From Apteryx mantelli (Eukaryota; Chordata; Aves; Apterygiformes; Apterygidae), in contig NC_090020.1 of assembly GCF_036417845.1 (NCBI RefSeq), positions 43,260,425-43,324,424 of the forward strand: a stretch of 64,000 nucleotides of DNA. The letters are read 5' to 3'. Positions 36,192 to 50,029 of the stretch are shown piece after piece. Position 1 is the stretch's first letter. Every line of letters starts with the position of its first letter. The position numbers and the translations under genes were made by a program. Below the pieces are notes generated by a model. It searched no databases, had not been told where the DNA came from, and saw nothing but the letters and a program-made list of their open reading frames with translations.

Positions 36192-38890
36192 AACACAGAT
36201 ATAAAAGGATTTGTCTGCTCAAGAAGGAAATATAGTGAGTATCTCATAGGGAAATCCAGAGCAAGTTTGAAACAACTTCTGCTGATGTGACCTGCCTTGA
36301 CAGTGTGCATCATTGTAACAATTTAAAAGAATGTTAAATAATAAGGTCTGAAACACATACATGCTACTACAAATAATATCTTCAGACACTATTTCAAATA
36401 AAATAAGTTCTGCTAATGCTATCTACATGCCAGTATTCAGGGGATGACAGGAGTGTGATGTAGCACCCCTGAACAGCTGCGCTTAAAATGCTGTATTTGA
36501 AAAGCAGTGAATGGAATAAAAAAATGGAAATTAATACAATCTGAACTCATGATTACATAGATCATGAGTTAGTTCCATTAAAATGTGAATAGAATTGTGT
36601 CAAAATGAAGTAAAATGCTGAACAAACTTCCTTCGTCATTCTGGTTAAGTGAATTAAACTTTTCTTGATATATATTCTCACTTAAGGCTCGAGCATCTAT
36701 TATAAATGTCTAAACCAAGACCAAATAACATATTTCTTGTGGCTTTTTCATATTATCATTTTAATTTTCACAGTGTCTCAAGAGGTGAAGAAGTACTAAA
36801 GACAAAAATACTCTATCAAAATAAGAAAACAAAGAAAACCCACACACAATTTAATTAGCAGAGAAACCAGAGATTTGTTAAAAGTAGTAAATATAATAAA
36901 GATGATCTCTCAGCCACAGGAAAGATATCCCAGCATGCCTTTGAAGAAAGGATATTTAAAATCCACCAAAAGATCAGCCACTTTTTGTAAGGATAACTGT
37001 GAAAGTTAATAGTACTGGCAAGTATTGTTCTCATAATAAGCCAGCAAAATACCATGGATAAAGTAATGCAAAATACTAAAGCTTTGGAGACTATGGCTCT
37101 CCCAAAACACAATCAAACATGTACAAAAAATGAACAGAGGAAGGGCATATCTGACTCTCTGGAAAAACGCAATCCAGAAGTTAATATTCAAACCCTTGTT
37201 ATGGTTTGGCATTACTGTGTACTCAAAACTCAAGTTCAACAAAAGCGTTCTTCCTGAATTGGCTGCCGTTAAGATTTCCCCTTAAGGCACCTCATGTGCT
37301 AACTCCTTCTTCCTAAAAGCTTCTCCATCTGAACTACAGCCTGTAAGGACTTGCTGAGCCATGTCCACAGGAATGAAACAATAGAACTTCAATTTTATAT
37401 TGGGACCTAAAAGATTTAGTCAAAGAATCCCAGGTCCCTGTTTTAGGTTTTCCTATGAAAAGTGAAAATGGAAAAAATATGCTTTACGTTTTTGTTATAT
37501 GTTATATATTACATGCTTTGAATGACCCAAAGTTCAGTTAATACAGTTTAGGGTTGCTCAGTGGTGTCTCAGAGGCTTTTACATCATGGAGTGTGATTAA
37601 GCATCAGCCTCAGAGAGTCAGGCAATGAAAAGTAAGGGTACTTATCACCCCTACAATGTGACCTTGGCTAAGCACAATCAGGGAATCGCCAGCAGTCCCT
37701 GGGAATGATTCAGTGACAAGGGTTCACAGATAGGAAAACCTCTGCAATAAGCAGAGATGTCCATCTCCTGATTTCTTTGAAGCTGGGAGATGCACTCCCA
37801 GAGTAAGCCTGACAAAACTATACAGGAGTGATATCCAAGAGACTGGACTAGATGATGGTTCTCAGGAGCCTGAAAATTGCTACAAGATATATGAATAGAT
37901 ATGCGAAAGGACTAGAACAATGTGTTATTGTTTATGTTGCATTCACACATTTACATTCCAGCACATATTTGCAAACACTCCAGCTGCATTCACTGTGTTA
38001 ACTCTCAATGCAGTGACTAGTGGAGTTATTAGTGAGAGCAGCTTGGTAGAGCTGCATCTTGTGATTTGAAAAGAGTATATATTTATCCCAAGGAATCAAG
38101 AATGCCTCCTTTCAGGGCTGAACTGAATTGATTGTGTGGGAATGATTCAGCTACAAAGGTTCCCTAGAGATGAACAAAAATGCCTTCGTGTCATGGAATT
38201 ACTAATAGCCTACTGGCATATATGACAATGAATTCTGAAAGTATAGTGAGGGGTAAGTGAAAGGAGCATCTCAGAATGAAACCTCAGGCAAGTCTGGTGT
38301 AATTTGTGTAGAGTACGCTCAGGGCTGGGAAAAGCTCCTACTTGTCAAACCTATTTAAAATCCAAATTCTGCCAGGGAAAGAAGGATGCGTCAGGATTTT
38401 GCCCAACAGAGCCTAGGTGTTTTGTGCCCAGTGCTCCTGGGGCATCTGCAGAGACCGCACAGGACACTGTGAAGATGCACTGGGGTGTCACTGTACAAGG
38501 GCAGAATTAAAATTATATGATGGAAGCAGAACACATCAAACCATGCATTTCCAGGTTTCTAGGGGCCTTGTATTGCCTGTTCTCCACATCTTCAAAAGGT
38601 ACACAGCACCACTGACTAACCTTAACTCCCTGTTAGTAAAGCTTTTAATTCATTTATTTCCTTGGTCTTCAAAGCAACAAATCCCTGGCATGCCCTTAAT
38701 TCACAGATTTAGTCCTTCTGACCACTTATGAGGTATTCTTTGATAAGAATCTTCCGACTATATAATGCTGTAATTACTTGTGACTCCTTTCACTGCCCTT
38801 ACATCATTCTCCCATTTCTCCGTTGTTCAGCACAGCCTGGTTCATACTCCTGAGATATCTTCCCACAGAGACAGGCCTTAGTAATTGAAG

Positions 38891-38918
38891 ATACATGCAA
38901 TACATGCAATAATACATG
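38891..38918. repeat. 9-bp tandem repeat
   Basis: ATACATGCA is repeated twice in tandem, followed by a diverged third ATACATG copy after AATA. Confidence 0.8.
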
Positions 38919-39519
38919 TAACTGAGGAGCAGAATGCAAGAACAGTGAAGAACTGATTGGGAACAAGGGTATACTTAAAGGATTACAAAGAGTAGCAAAA
39001 AGCAGCATGAGAGGAAGGATGGATAGCAGCAGGACCTTGGGAAATTCTGGTTTAATTCTCTGGTGTTACAAGTCAGTTTTGGGCAAATTACGTAGCACTA
39101 ACCTAGGCTCAAAGTTATACTGGGATTTGTCTGTATATAAGCCACTACAGTTCTAGTTCTCAGGGAACTACAGAAATAACTCAGGTGTAAGAGGCAGCTG
39201 TGGGACTTCATTATCATCGCGTCCAGGCCATGCTGCGTCACCCAGGTTAATAAATCCTTCATTCAGACAAATATAACCTTCTAGTCGATATCTTCCTTCT
39301 CTAAACCAAGACTTCCACGAGTAAGAGTAAACGATGTGTCAGTGGGATTTAAACAGCCAACAACCAATGCCTTCAGGTGCACATCCTCAGGTCTGAAAAG
39401 AGTACAGTATCTAATCACCATGTGAATCAGTATACGAGCTGTCTATGAAAATCAGAGGCTGAGCAGACATTATAAAACTCTGTTAGCCAAACTGCCTACT
39501 AATACAGAGCACTGACTGT

Positions 39520-39650
39520 GAGTTCAGCCCAGCATGGGAGTCATGTAATGGGCAGAAGGCAGGCCTTGACTGCGCTGCAGACGACGGAGACGATGCCGCT
39601 TTTGGCCTCCTGCTGCACGCAGCTCCTGACATTTGTCACTGCCCTTCATA
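39520..39650. other. Small CpG-containing pocket
   Basis: A short GC-richer stretch with clustered CpG dinucleotides (TGCGCTGCAGACGACGG and nearby). It is too short to count as a CpG island, and no promoter or exon was identified. Confidence 0.3.
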
Positions 39651-41269
39651 GAAAGAGACAAGAGATGTTTGACAGGAAGAAATGAAGAAAATCCCTAACC
39701 AGCACAAAAATAAATCGTATTGGACCACATCCACCAGAATGGTTCATGTCTGTGCAGGAAATCTGTCAAACTGTTGATCACGCTTAGGAAATGAGCAGCT
39801 ACTTGGAAGCACCAAGTCCCAGGGCTTGAGACCTCCAGAGCAAAAAGAAACAGGTACCCTGGATTATTTTGCACAAGAAAAGGGGAAGTATTATGGTATC
39901 CATATATATTTGAAGAATAAAATATTGTTGATACCTTTCTTAATTTACTTCAAAAGGTAAAAAATATTGCAGGCACCCTCACTCAAAAAAGCTTAACTGC
40001 CAGCACTTTTTCACAACCCCTAGTCTATCCAAGTAACCTCTCATATTTTAAAACATTCAGAGTAACTGAAACTTGAACAAAATTTAGCAAAATTAGAGCA
40101 AGTTGGTGTTCTAGAATATTAGTTATTGCAATGAAATACACATAAATAGATCAGACAATGATAACAGACATGAGGACCTAACAGACAGAATTCTTTCTTT
40201 GACACATTGTGTTATTGTTAGATTTCATGTCTTCTGACCTGTACAAATCATATGTTCCAAACTTTTAAGAGAAGATTAAAAAAAAAAGTTTGTCCACTAC
40301 TTTTTTTCCACAGTGGATAAAACTTACATTTTAACACTGACAAAGACAATTGGAATCAGTTCAAACAGCAGCTGGGTCACAAACAGAGAAAATGTGGTTT
40401 CTTATTATATTAAGCTATTCTTGCTCAATTTTGATAAATACTCTAATTAGGAAAAAAACAGCTGAGCTACTGTATAAGACTATTACACTCTTCCTGTTTT
40501 GTACAGATTTATAATATTTGGAAATCAATATGACTCAAGTAGCACACAAAGTACTGAAAATAGAAACACCCAGTGGCTCAGCAGGATGCAGCATCCTTGA
40601 ACTTTCTAATGAGATTCATAAGAAAAGATAATTCCTGTAAAATACAGCACTTTCATCCAAGGTAACTTTTGTACAGTTTCCAGAAAACATTTATAATTAC
40701 TCTTATAAAATGACACTGGAAAAAACAGTTGGTCAGAACAAGGGCCACAATTCTAGAAGAAATAATTGCACGTAACAGTGTCTACTGAATCATAACCCTC
40801 ACAAATATTGCTGCCCTTTTACAAGTCACACATGCCATACTGATGAAAATTCAAATTTTCTCCTGAAAATGTACTTCATTAAGGAATTGCTGATTACAGT
40901 TCTCACTCCCTTGATCTTTCATCAAATTTGGGGAAAATTTTTCTGCTCCCAGAGTGCTTCTCTTCTACATGTCTGATTCCATTTTCCTAAGATATAACTA
41001 AATATATTTCATTTGTCTATCTACAGCCACCTTTACTGTCCTGTCTACATTTCTATATCACCCAGTGTCCTGCGATCCTCAGGAGGCAAAGTCAGTCCAC
41101 TCCGGCATGATAGTAATGACCTAACATTCATCTTTATTAAAAAGCTACCATGCAGAAGGATTTGACTTGTCTTAATGACTCCATTATAAAAACGCAGAGC
41201 CCCATGTGGCTGGGAAAAAGAAGACAAAGATTTTAGAGATGAGATCCCAGTGTATCTGTGTATTCAGTG

Positions 41270-41650
41270 CAGTCTTGGGAGTTGTGGAGTGGGCAGGCGA
41301 GAGCAAGGGATCGTACAGAAGGGGCCATTCAGACCTGCTGAGGCAGGAGCTGTCTCGTATTTATGAAATTCTGCCCCTCCGGTTTTCTTCCATGGAGTCG
41401 GGCATTTTCCTAGGCAGCACAATTTCAGCGGGAGCCCGCCGCCACCAGTCACGTACCTCGCCAGCTGCTCCAGAGAGCTGCAAAGGGAATTCTGCAGGAA
41501 TTTGGGCTGAAGAGAAACAAATGTTTCCAGGCTTGGGCAGGGGACGCTTTAGTAAGAGGTTTTGGCTTTCCTCCATTTTCGCTTTGCCTATCACAGTACT
41601 CAGGGCCCTTCTCACAAAACATCCTTGGAAAGGCTGTTGGTGTCCAGGGA
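41270..41650. other. GC-rich pocket with CpG cluster and open frames
   Basis: CpGs cluster at about 41395-41462 (CGGGAGCCCGCCGCCACC and flanks). A 150-codon frame is open on the plus strand (41206-41658), with overlapping frames of 62 and 84 codons on the minus strand. A GTACGT donor-like hexamer lies on the minus strand near 41455. No protein family was recognised. An alternative non-coding first exon or a regulatory element is possible but not shown. Confidence 0.35.
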
Positions 41651-43461
41651 AATGCTAAATGTTAGCTGACAGCAATCATCTGTACTGTTCCTTCCATACA
41701 GGTGAATTTCTGCGGATTTGCAACCACTCATACCCTACTCTTCAGAAGCAAAGAGGTCTATTTTTCAGCAACAGCTAGCAACAGAATTTTATCCACTCCT
41801 CAGTCTGCTTCAGCTGCCTATAACATTATACAATAAAGCTAAATTATAGTTCTGCACTCTAACCTCAGTTCAGATTTAAATAAAACAACTCATGAAGATC
41901 AAGGGGCCTATGTCAAGCTGAAGAGCACAGTGAAAGCCAAGTTAAGCTAGAAATCAGGAGAAAAATGTTGATTTATATGCATATTAAAGTAAAGCTGTAT
42001 TTCTGAACATAAAGGTTTCTTAAAGCTAAGGTAAATTTGTATCACTCAACATCTAGCTTTTAATATTTTTAATATCATTTGAATATACAAAATGCTAAGA
42101 ATAAAGAATATTTAGAAAACTAAAGAATATCAAGAATAAAAAAAATGCCATTTAAAGGACATCATATATAATTTTAAATCTAAAGTAATTCAGAAACTGG
42201 GCTATACTTGCAGTCAACCTACGCCCAGTAAGACAGCAAGACACAAATCTTGTGACACTGTTACCACTATGGCAAAAAAAACCCACTGTTTTTAGATTTG
42301 TGCTTAAACTTTCCCTAGGCATGCCAATATCCCCAAAGGACATATACGCTAACATGTCTTAATGTTTATCTTTTAGGATGAATTCTTGTAATACTATCGT
42401 TAACAAATTTCATTTCTGTAATACTGCCAGCCTGATGTACTGCTTGTTTTCATAAGACCAAAAATAGCCTCTTTTGTCTATTTTTCAAGGAAACAGCTTC
42501 AATCACATTTTGGTAATAGCTTGGCTTCTTTAATTAGACAGCTTTTCCCATATATTTGAGTGGATTTTCTACATACTAATTATTTATTAGAGTAAAAGAA
42601 CAAAAACAAACAAAAAGCCACCTGCATGCTCATTCATTCAGAAGTTTCAGTGGGGGAAAACTATCTCTGTGGGGCTAATGAGTCAATGCAGTCTCTCACA
42701 CAACTGGAAATTTGTCTACAGAGATGTAACTCTAAAGTAAGTTTACTCTAAGGTAAATATTCAGAAATATAGCAAGTATTTTACTTACAAGTGCATGTTA
42801 GGAAGATCATCTTGAAAAGCGCCAGGATGTCCATTTAACATCCAAGTCATTTTAAGTATAAAGTAACAGTACCACCCTAAGTACCAATATATGGTATCAA
42901 AAATAATTTACAAAAATCATATGTCATTATTCCATTGAAGTGGTCAATGGATTAACTCCTGCCCATTTAAGAAAAAGTGAATTCTGTCACCTAACAGTGA
43001 ACATAAAATCCCATGCAGTTTTGAAGTAGATGCAATACTCTAATCTTTTGATCCTCATTATGGCTCCAATTCAACAAAGATTATAGGAATTTGTTCAATT
43101 TTAAATATGCAAGTAGTCCCATTAAAGACAACAGAAATATTATGGGTGTAAAGTTAAGCACACATAAATGGATTGCTGGACTAGAGCTCCTACACAGTCA
43201 CAGACAACAAAATCTTACTGAAGAGTTCAGGACTTGAAGGGTGAAGAGTCTTGATATTTCTTTAAGCCAGATTTTGGCGGGGGGGGAACGACACCCACAA
43301 CAATAACTTGAGAGCTTTTAGCTCAGAAAAAGGACAAAAGCAGATCTGGAGTCCTCTTATATGGCTGACTGAATAATTAATCTCCTGCAAGAAGCAGAGA
43401 ACTTGTAAGACTTGGAAAGAAGTAATGAACTAATGCTAATTAAGTATGGTTCCCTTTGGGT

Positions 43462-43486
43462 TATGTGTGTGTGCGTGTGCACACAC
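43462..43486. repeat. Alternating purine-pyrimidine tract (TG/CA)
   Basis: 25 bp of unbroken purine-pyrimidine alternation, including one CG step and the 10-bp palindrome GTGTGCACAC (43475-43484). This is the kind of sequence that can adopt Z-DNA or a small hairpin. Confidence 0.8.
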
Positions 43487-44562
43487 TTGTGTGGTTGACC
43501 ATGAGCTCCAGGTAAGGCTAGGGCATTTATAACTTCTCTTTCTTATATAGGCTCTTTCTTCACTTATTATGCGAGTGCATTCTGCTGTTTTCATTTAGCC
43601 TGGGAGTTACAGGGAGTAGTACCTCCTGCACTCGCAATAAACAGGAAAGAAATTCTCTTGGATACTTCTATCCGTTTGTCATACTTGGCTGAAAACCAAC
43701 GGCTTCAACTACTAGTGGATGAGAAGACAAAACACCGACAACGCAGACAATACGAGCTTCATGACTTTCCAGTAAAGTAAGGGCTGATGAGAGCAAGAGC
43801 TGGAGTCCAGCTCTTAAATAACTGGAGCACTTCATAGGCCACAGCATCGGCTGCTGGTAAGACCCCATCAGAACTGCTCCTTACAAAGCCGGTCATTCAT
43901 TTGCAAGAAGGATGAGTCAAGGTGGCGCAAGAACAGGAAAAGGATGTTAGTAATTTCGGGTAATGAAAAGCTTATTTATATTAGCAACAAAACCAGCTTG
44001 GCTTACATAAGGATTGCAATGCAATGACAATTAGGGAATAAGACTGCTCTTTAAATATCAGAGGAAGTGTCAAAAAAAACTCTTAGGATGAACGAGAACA
44101 CTTACACAAGACAAGGTGGGTAGACTTTGAAAATAGATTCTGGACAAGCATCTAGCAACAACAGCAAAGGTAAAACACCTAAACAGAGCTAAGATGGAGT
44201 TTGATGAGTTCCTCGATATAACTGCATCATACAGCTAGGAGATGTCTTTCAGTTTTCTTCTCCACATTCATTTTTGCCTTAGGAGACACTTTGTATTTAA
44301 TATGCCAAAGTGTATCATATAATTAGTATAAACATTCAAATGTGTAGCCATAAAGACTGCAGTGGTAAATACACTAAATTATCACTGGCCTTAGTTCCTA
44401 CAGTTTATTATTTTGCTATGAAAAAAAAAAATCAAATGCTATACCGCTAACCCCCCAAAATTAAGAGAAATGAATTTATTTCAGTATATGATTTAGCAAC
44501 TCTTAAACCTGATTACTAAATCGGAATTACATTAAGAGTAATAGGAATTGCATAACTTTCTT

Positions 44563-44605
44563 GGGGGGGGGGAGGAGGCAGGGAGAGAGAGAGGAAATCT
44601 GACTT
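44563..44605. repeat. G10 run and purine-rich tract
   Basis: Ten consecutive G residues (44563-44572) lead into GGAGGCAGGGAGAGAGAGAGG on the plus strand. Confidence 0.9.
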
Positions 44606-45429
44606 TGGTAAGGATTTTAAAAACACATTTGGCTTGCTTTCTAAATACAGAAAAAGGGAAAGGAAGAGAGGCCACTACTAAGCAATCCTCCAAATACATA
44701 TCAGTGTTTCCACGTTTCTTTTCCAAACTGGGTCCCAGAACACATCCCACTGGTAATGAAAAGTATAACTCCAACATTTGAACTACTTTAAGTCTAATGA
44801 ATCAGCAGGAATAATACATAGAGCATCCATATTACCAGCCAACTCTCCTCCTGTAGAAATAGCATAGGTCATACAAAAAGCTGAACAACTCCTTAAATAT
44901 CCACTATTGAGTAAAACTTTGAGAATTGAAAAAAAAAGGCATTGTTCAAAATGGCAAAGCTTCACAAAAATGAAACCACAGGAGTAGCAGCTGTCATAAC
45001 AGAAACACATACAAAATCTCTTTGCTGTTTCTGTGAAGAATTTCAGGCTTTCAAGGCCCAGCATTTGGATAATAACCTCATGGTACCTCTTAGGCATTCC
45101 CTTCTCTCTGACTTCTGTGTATTGGTGTATTGTTCCCTGCACTGTAACAAAGATATTATTATTATTTTTCTTCACATTTGCATGCACAGAAGCTGGTAAC
45201 ACAAATTATTTCTATAAACCAGGCATTTGAGTTATCATCTGAAGTCCTGATTCCATTATTAGGACCATTATACATGCTCCGAATTTGTAACACTCAGCAA
45301 TTAAAAAAAAAAAAAGCCTATTTTAATCTGCTTTTGAAAAAGACGAAAACCTTATAACACAATTACTAGTAAACTAATGAAATGCACTCAGCTTTCCTAT
45401 CTTGTGTGTTTTATTATTGGCAAATCAGA

Positions 45430-45720
45430 AGACCAGCTTATTTAATCTGTGCTGCCCTAGGAAGCGATAGAAGGGCCTGCGACAGTGACCGGTGCTGTTG
45501 GTGGGAACCTTCCCGCAACTTTCTCCTGCGCAGGTGATCAGCTATGTGGCATCGGTGAATACACAGCAGGTCTTGCTGTACTCCCCACAGCAGTCCATCA
45601 TCCAAGACAACTGCACCGAGACAGCCCTTCCTAAGGCACAAATTTGCGCATTACTGATTCAGTGCAAGAACCCCACGCTTATAGAAATAGTAACGGAAGT
45701 TACTGTGATACTGGAATAGC
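45430..45720. other. GC-richer pocket with open frames on both strands
   Basis: Plus frame 45492-45719 (75 codons) and minus frame 45438-45641 (67 codons) both stay open. The plus strand also has an acceptor-like TTTCTCCTGCGCAG ending near 45531. The predicted peptides match no family I know, and no matching donor was found. It may be a decayed repeat or retro-insertion. Confidence 0.35.
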
Positions 45721-48700
45721 AGGTTAGGATCTGACAGGGAATTCAAGTGGAAAGAGATACATTAAGGACAACATTGTTCTTGAGACAAATGACCTTGAGG
45801 ACAAATAAGTAGAATAGAAAGAATCATGGAAAACAGGAGCAAAGGAGAAAAATATTGTTTACTTCAAAGGTGACAATTCAAGTCTGCCTCAGAAACTAGC
45901 CTCCTTTGCTGAACAGGATGGATCTATAAATTTTCCCCACTAAATATTCTTAGGTAAAGAAGGATAATATTTCTCTTCTGCTTTGGAGGGAAAGTCTGTA
46001 GCTCCATCCTGATGGAAAGTCCAACAGCAATGTATCACCAAAGAGAATGAAACATTAAAAAGATACAGATCTGATTTTTAAAATAAGCATTATTTTCAGA
46101 GACACAGACTAATGAGACCTTAACTCCGCTTTGCAAATTAAAAATGCAGAATAGTAGCATGGGCAAGAATCTGTTCCCTATTGTTTTAAATGTGTTCCAT
46201 ACCATCTTTCAGGCTAGACTGTTTCCACAGCTTTAAGTGAAGGAACAAGAAGACTGAAGAGAAAGAGAAAAAGCACCTTTTATTATCCTTCAAATACCTA
46301 AAATGCACCTTTCAGATCTTGGCAGCTTTTATTTATGATAAATTATGAGTTATAAACCGTCTGGGCTAAAAATTTTCTGCAAAAGGGGCTGCATTCAATC
46401 TGGAATGTCAGAACTCTTCTGAAATTAAAAGTATGCCAGAGGCATATGTAGATTTGTTTGTTTGCTTTATATTTTAATTTTTTATTTATTTTAAGTCTGT
46501 TTTGCATGTGGGTAAAAGCCTAGGAAAAAAAACTATTTCCTGTAACTAAGTTTATTTTGCAATAAATACCACATCAATTCTGAACGCAATTTTACCCACC
46601 TAAGAATAACAACGCCATTGTTTGCTTATCCTCCCCTAAACACTAGTCTCTAAAGTGACTATAGTTAGATAACAAGCTTTAAAGGATAGGAAATTCTAAG
46701 AGCTTGTAAGAGGGAAACAAAAATAAAGCTACTCAGAGTGTTCAGTAAAAGGTCTAGATTCAAAGACGGAGACCTTTCTCATGGGAAAAAAAAAAAGAGA
46801 GAGAGAAGAGAAGCAAGGCAGTCTTGGAAATTTTACATCCTTATTGGGACAATCCTGGGCTTGTGGCCACAGAAAAGGCTACCAGTTAAATATTAGAAGC
46901 TTTATAACATTATTGTGAATTTTAATGAGAACTCCCAATACAATTACATTTCATTTTTATCCAGACTGAGTTGACCACTATTTATCACTGAGCCTTATTT
47001 ATACAGACTGAGTTCAAAACTGAACTTTTTCATGAACTTATTTTTCTCATAGAATTCTCATGAATTTAATCAGTTTTGAATAAACTATTTAAAAATGGTT
47101 CCTCTTAAATTTTCTCAAAAACATTAAATTACTCTGAAGACACCATGGGGGAATTCTGTTATTGGGATCAGCATTGATCCCAACTGAGACAGAGGAAGTC
47201 ACATTTTCTCACCAGTCGCTGCACTGTCACCTGGCCCATTCTGCATTCCCTTGCTTTAAACCCTCTCTTCATCTCTGCTGGATCCTGATGCAATTAGATC
47301 CATTCGTGTGGTCCATTAGGAGGAACCAGAAGCTTGACTTCTCATCAAAAGGCTCTAGTATACGACCTCCACTCTCCTCCATCCATCCTTCTCACATATG
47401 AAAGCTAGCTGACAAGATGTCTGAAACCCATTTATGTAGGAAAACCTGAAAATATAGGGCTTCCTCCTCTATCTTTGTTCTTGTATCCCTAATTCCTTTC
47501 TGTGTCATTTTATACCAAAGCAGAAGAACATTTGCTTATCAGCAGAGTAAAAGACAAGAAAAATCCTTTCATTATGATAAAAAGCTATACACACACTGCA
47601 CTGGAAGATGAGTCAAAAAAGCTGATCCGATGGCGTTCTTCCTTATAAGAGAAAACTGATCATTCTGATTGCAACTGATGGTCTGAGTTTCAGTTAGTCT
47701 TTGATTAAACTGTTCCTCTGGTTTGTACTTCCAGGCAAGTATGAATTTTCCCTAACAAACCTCTCAGATGTTAACGTACAGTGACTCTGCATACACAATG
47801 GCAACAAGACATAAGATGACATAAACTAGTTTTACAGTGAAGAATGCAGAAAGCTTTTGATGAGGACCCAGACAGAAAAATACTTGCACCAGTATTTGCA
47901 CCAATCAAATGGCTGAGACATAGGAGTGGGCAACTAATGACAAGAGTCTTGTAGTCACTGTTTCCTAAATATCAGGGAAAGCTTTTCGGAAAGTTAATAA
48001 GACAATGCATGTAAGTAAAGTTAGCTGCATATGGCTTTTACCGGGGCTGACAAATCTGTATCACTTCTTTGACTTGAGAGTTATACCACATTTGAAGTGC
48101 AATCCGGGCAAGATACTTCTGCTAGCAATTCTCTCCATCTCTTCTTTTTCCCCCCCTCTGATGTAGCATCTATACAGCACAAAAAATGTTATCATTTTTA
48201 TTTTTCTAAGGCTCCTGCCATAGAGAATCACTGGATCACAGCAGACAAACTCTACATGAGACACAGAAAACACTATATACGCTGGAAAATGTTGAGGTGG
48301 CTCTGCTTATTATCATTTTTTACAAAAACTTAATTCAAATAAAAATAGGATAGATTTACATATAGATGCATTCATTCCTTTCCATGTGTTTACTTCGAAA
48401 ATATGATCTGAAACAGAATCCAAGGAGAGTTTCAAAATGCTCCTTCAAAAACAAAATGTTGCTGGGCTCTACCCGTTAAGCACTGACTCCAAGACGGAAG
48501 AGCCGCCCTTGCTCCCGTAAAATGAATGAGGAATACTCTGATCTTCCTATGCCGTTTTTGTCCTTTTCAGAGACTTTCCAAAGGAAAGATTTGTATGATG
48601 GCAATCTTGCCTGAACCTCAAGATTTTTTTTCTCCTTAGGAAAAGCCAAGTCTTAGAAATTTTTTCCCTATAGAAGAGTGACCTCTGCAGTCAGCCTCTG

Positions 48701-49514
48701 CAAAGCTCTCTCTGCTGGTCTATAAAGTCCTTTTCCTCAGGGGGAAACAGATGGAGGGGCTGGGAGAAGAGAAGGGACAGGAAGAAAAACAAACACAAAC
48801 AAACACAAAAATCAATCTCTCAGAATTCTGATATCGAGTATTTTAAATATAGAGAGCTTCCTTCTGCCTTCCTTTTTTTACAGGATGAAAAATAGTCCCC
48901 AATCTTGAGGAAGGAAACAAAATACACAAAAAAACCCTGCTAAACAACAACAAAGGAAGCATGCCACCATGCCCTCTTCACCAGCACTGAAAAAAATTCA
49001 ATCTTGAAAAGTTCATTCAAGAGGCTCCTAGGTGAGCTCTCAATCTCTGGAAAAGGATCCTGAACTTCTTGGGGACCACAAGCTGAATCGACGACGGGAT
49101 GCTGCTGCCCTCTGAAGTGCATTAACAGCAGTGTCATAAATAAGACACATGGAGGTAATTATTTTTTTGTAGCAGCGAGGCCTCAGCTGGCATGCTGCAT
49201 CCACTTTCAGTTACTTCGTTCCAAACGTTGGCAAACTGCACAGTGTTCAGGTAAGAGCTGCAGCATGAAGTGACACTCAGTGAGCATGAGTGAAAACAAA
49301 AAATTGAAAAAATGAATTTTAGCGTACACAAGAGAAGACTGAGGGCATATACTTTACATCTTGAAATATGCAGAAGACTGTTATAAAGAGATCTATAATC
49401 AATAACTCTCAGCGGTCCCTTCACATGGTAAAAGCAGTAAACAGACTAACTTGCAGTAATGAAGACATAGGGTCAGTACCAGGAAAACTTCCCAGATCTA
49501 TGGATAATTCCCCC

Positions 49515-49605
49515 TCGTGCCAACTGCATAAGAAGCTTAGGGAATCTCTGCCACTGGAAAGTTTTAAAGAACAGTTTAAAAATATCTCCTGGGAAGGTTT
49601 AACCA
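49515..49605 (+). mobile_element. CR1-type LINE remnant (3' UTR side)
   Basis: GGGAATCTCTGCCACTGGAA followed by GTTTTAAAGAACAGTTTAAA resembles the conserved CR1 3' segment (GGTGGAATCTCCATCACTGGAGG TTTTTAAGAACAG type). Only about 90 bp are recognisable, so it is an old, heavily decayed copy. Confidence 0.6.
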
Positions 49606-50029
49606 CAATTGCATCAATTTGAATTTGCTTTCCACCCTGTCACTTAGACAGTAAGTTAAAAAGGACATACATAAGGAGTCCAGAGCCCCCTTCCTGCTTG
49701 CCAGCTTCTCTGTTTCCATTCAGAGCTGTGCGAGAACGCAGGGTCTCAGAGCCAGCTTCCAGCACTGTGGGGACAGCTCGCGGAGGGATTTTTACATCCA
49801 GCCCACTTTCTCCGCCCGGTTGCCTGTGGGACAGTTACAGCACTTGAGGTCAGCCCTACATGTTGAAGCCTAAATGGCTGCAGTCAGCTGTAAGCGCATT
49901 AAGAGAGATGACAACCAGACGACCTGCTGCAGGAAAGCCAGAATAAATACAATCTAGCCATTTTGAGTAGGATCCCATTCTGCACATTCTTATGATTTTT
50001 GATGTAAGCAGATAATACAGTGAATCTTC

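Larger units (their letters stand above)
21171..49514 (-). other. COMMD10: Long COMMD10 intron, central part
   Basis: AT-rich sequence in which no COMMD10 exon was recognised. It contains a duplicated 24-mer and an ATATCC-type simple repeat (22585-22740), candidate splice-site structures (21247, 26155, 27043-27072, 29391), and GC-richer pockets (about 33240-33600, 38300-38500, 39520-39650, 41270-41650, 45430-45720). It also has a Z-DNA-prone alternating tract (43462-43486) and homopolymer or purine tracts (about 36174-36191 and 44563-44605). Confidence 0.55.

Noticed and set aside
37845..37875. GACTGGACTAGATGATGG resembling the CR1 terminal motif
   Set aside because: The match is under 20 bp with no supporting CR1 sequence on either side, so it may be chance.
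42784..42840. Minus-strand ACTT|GTAAGT donor with a short ATG frame in front
   Set aside because: The frame ends in a stop inside the donor, no acceptor was found upstream, and the peptide is not part of COMMD10.
44783..45202. 139-codon open frame on the minus strand
   Set aside because: No family resemblance, no supporting splice sites, and two open frames on the opposite strand over the same bases. This is consistent with chance.
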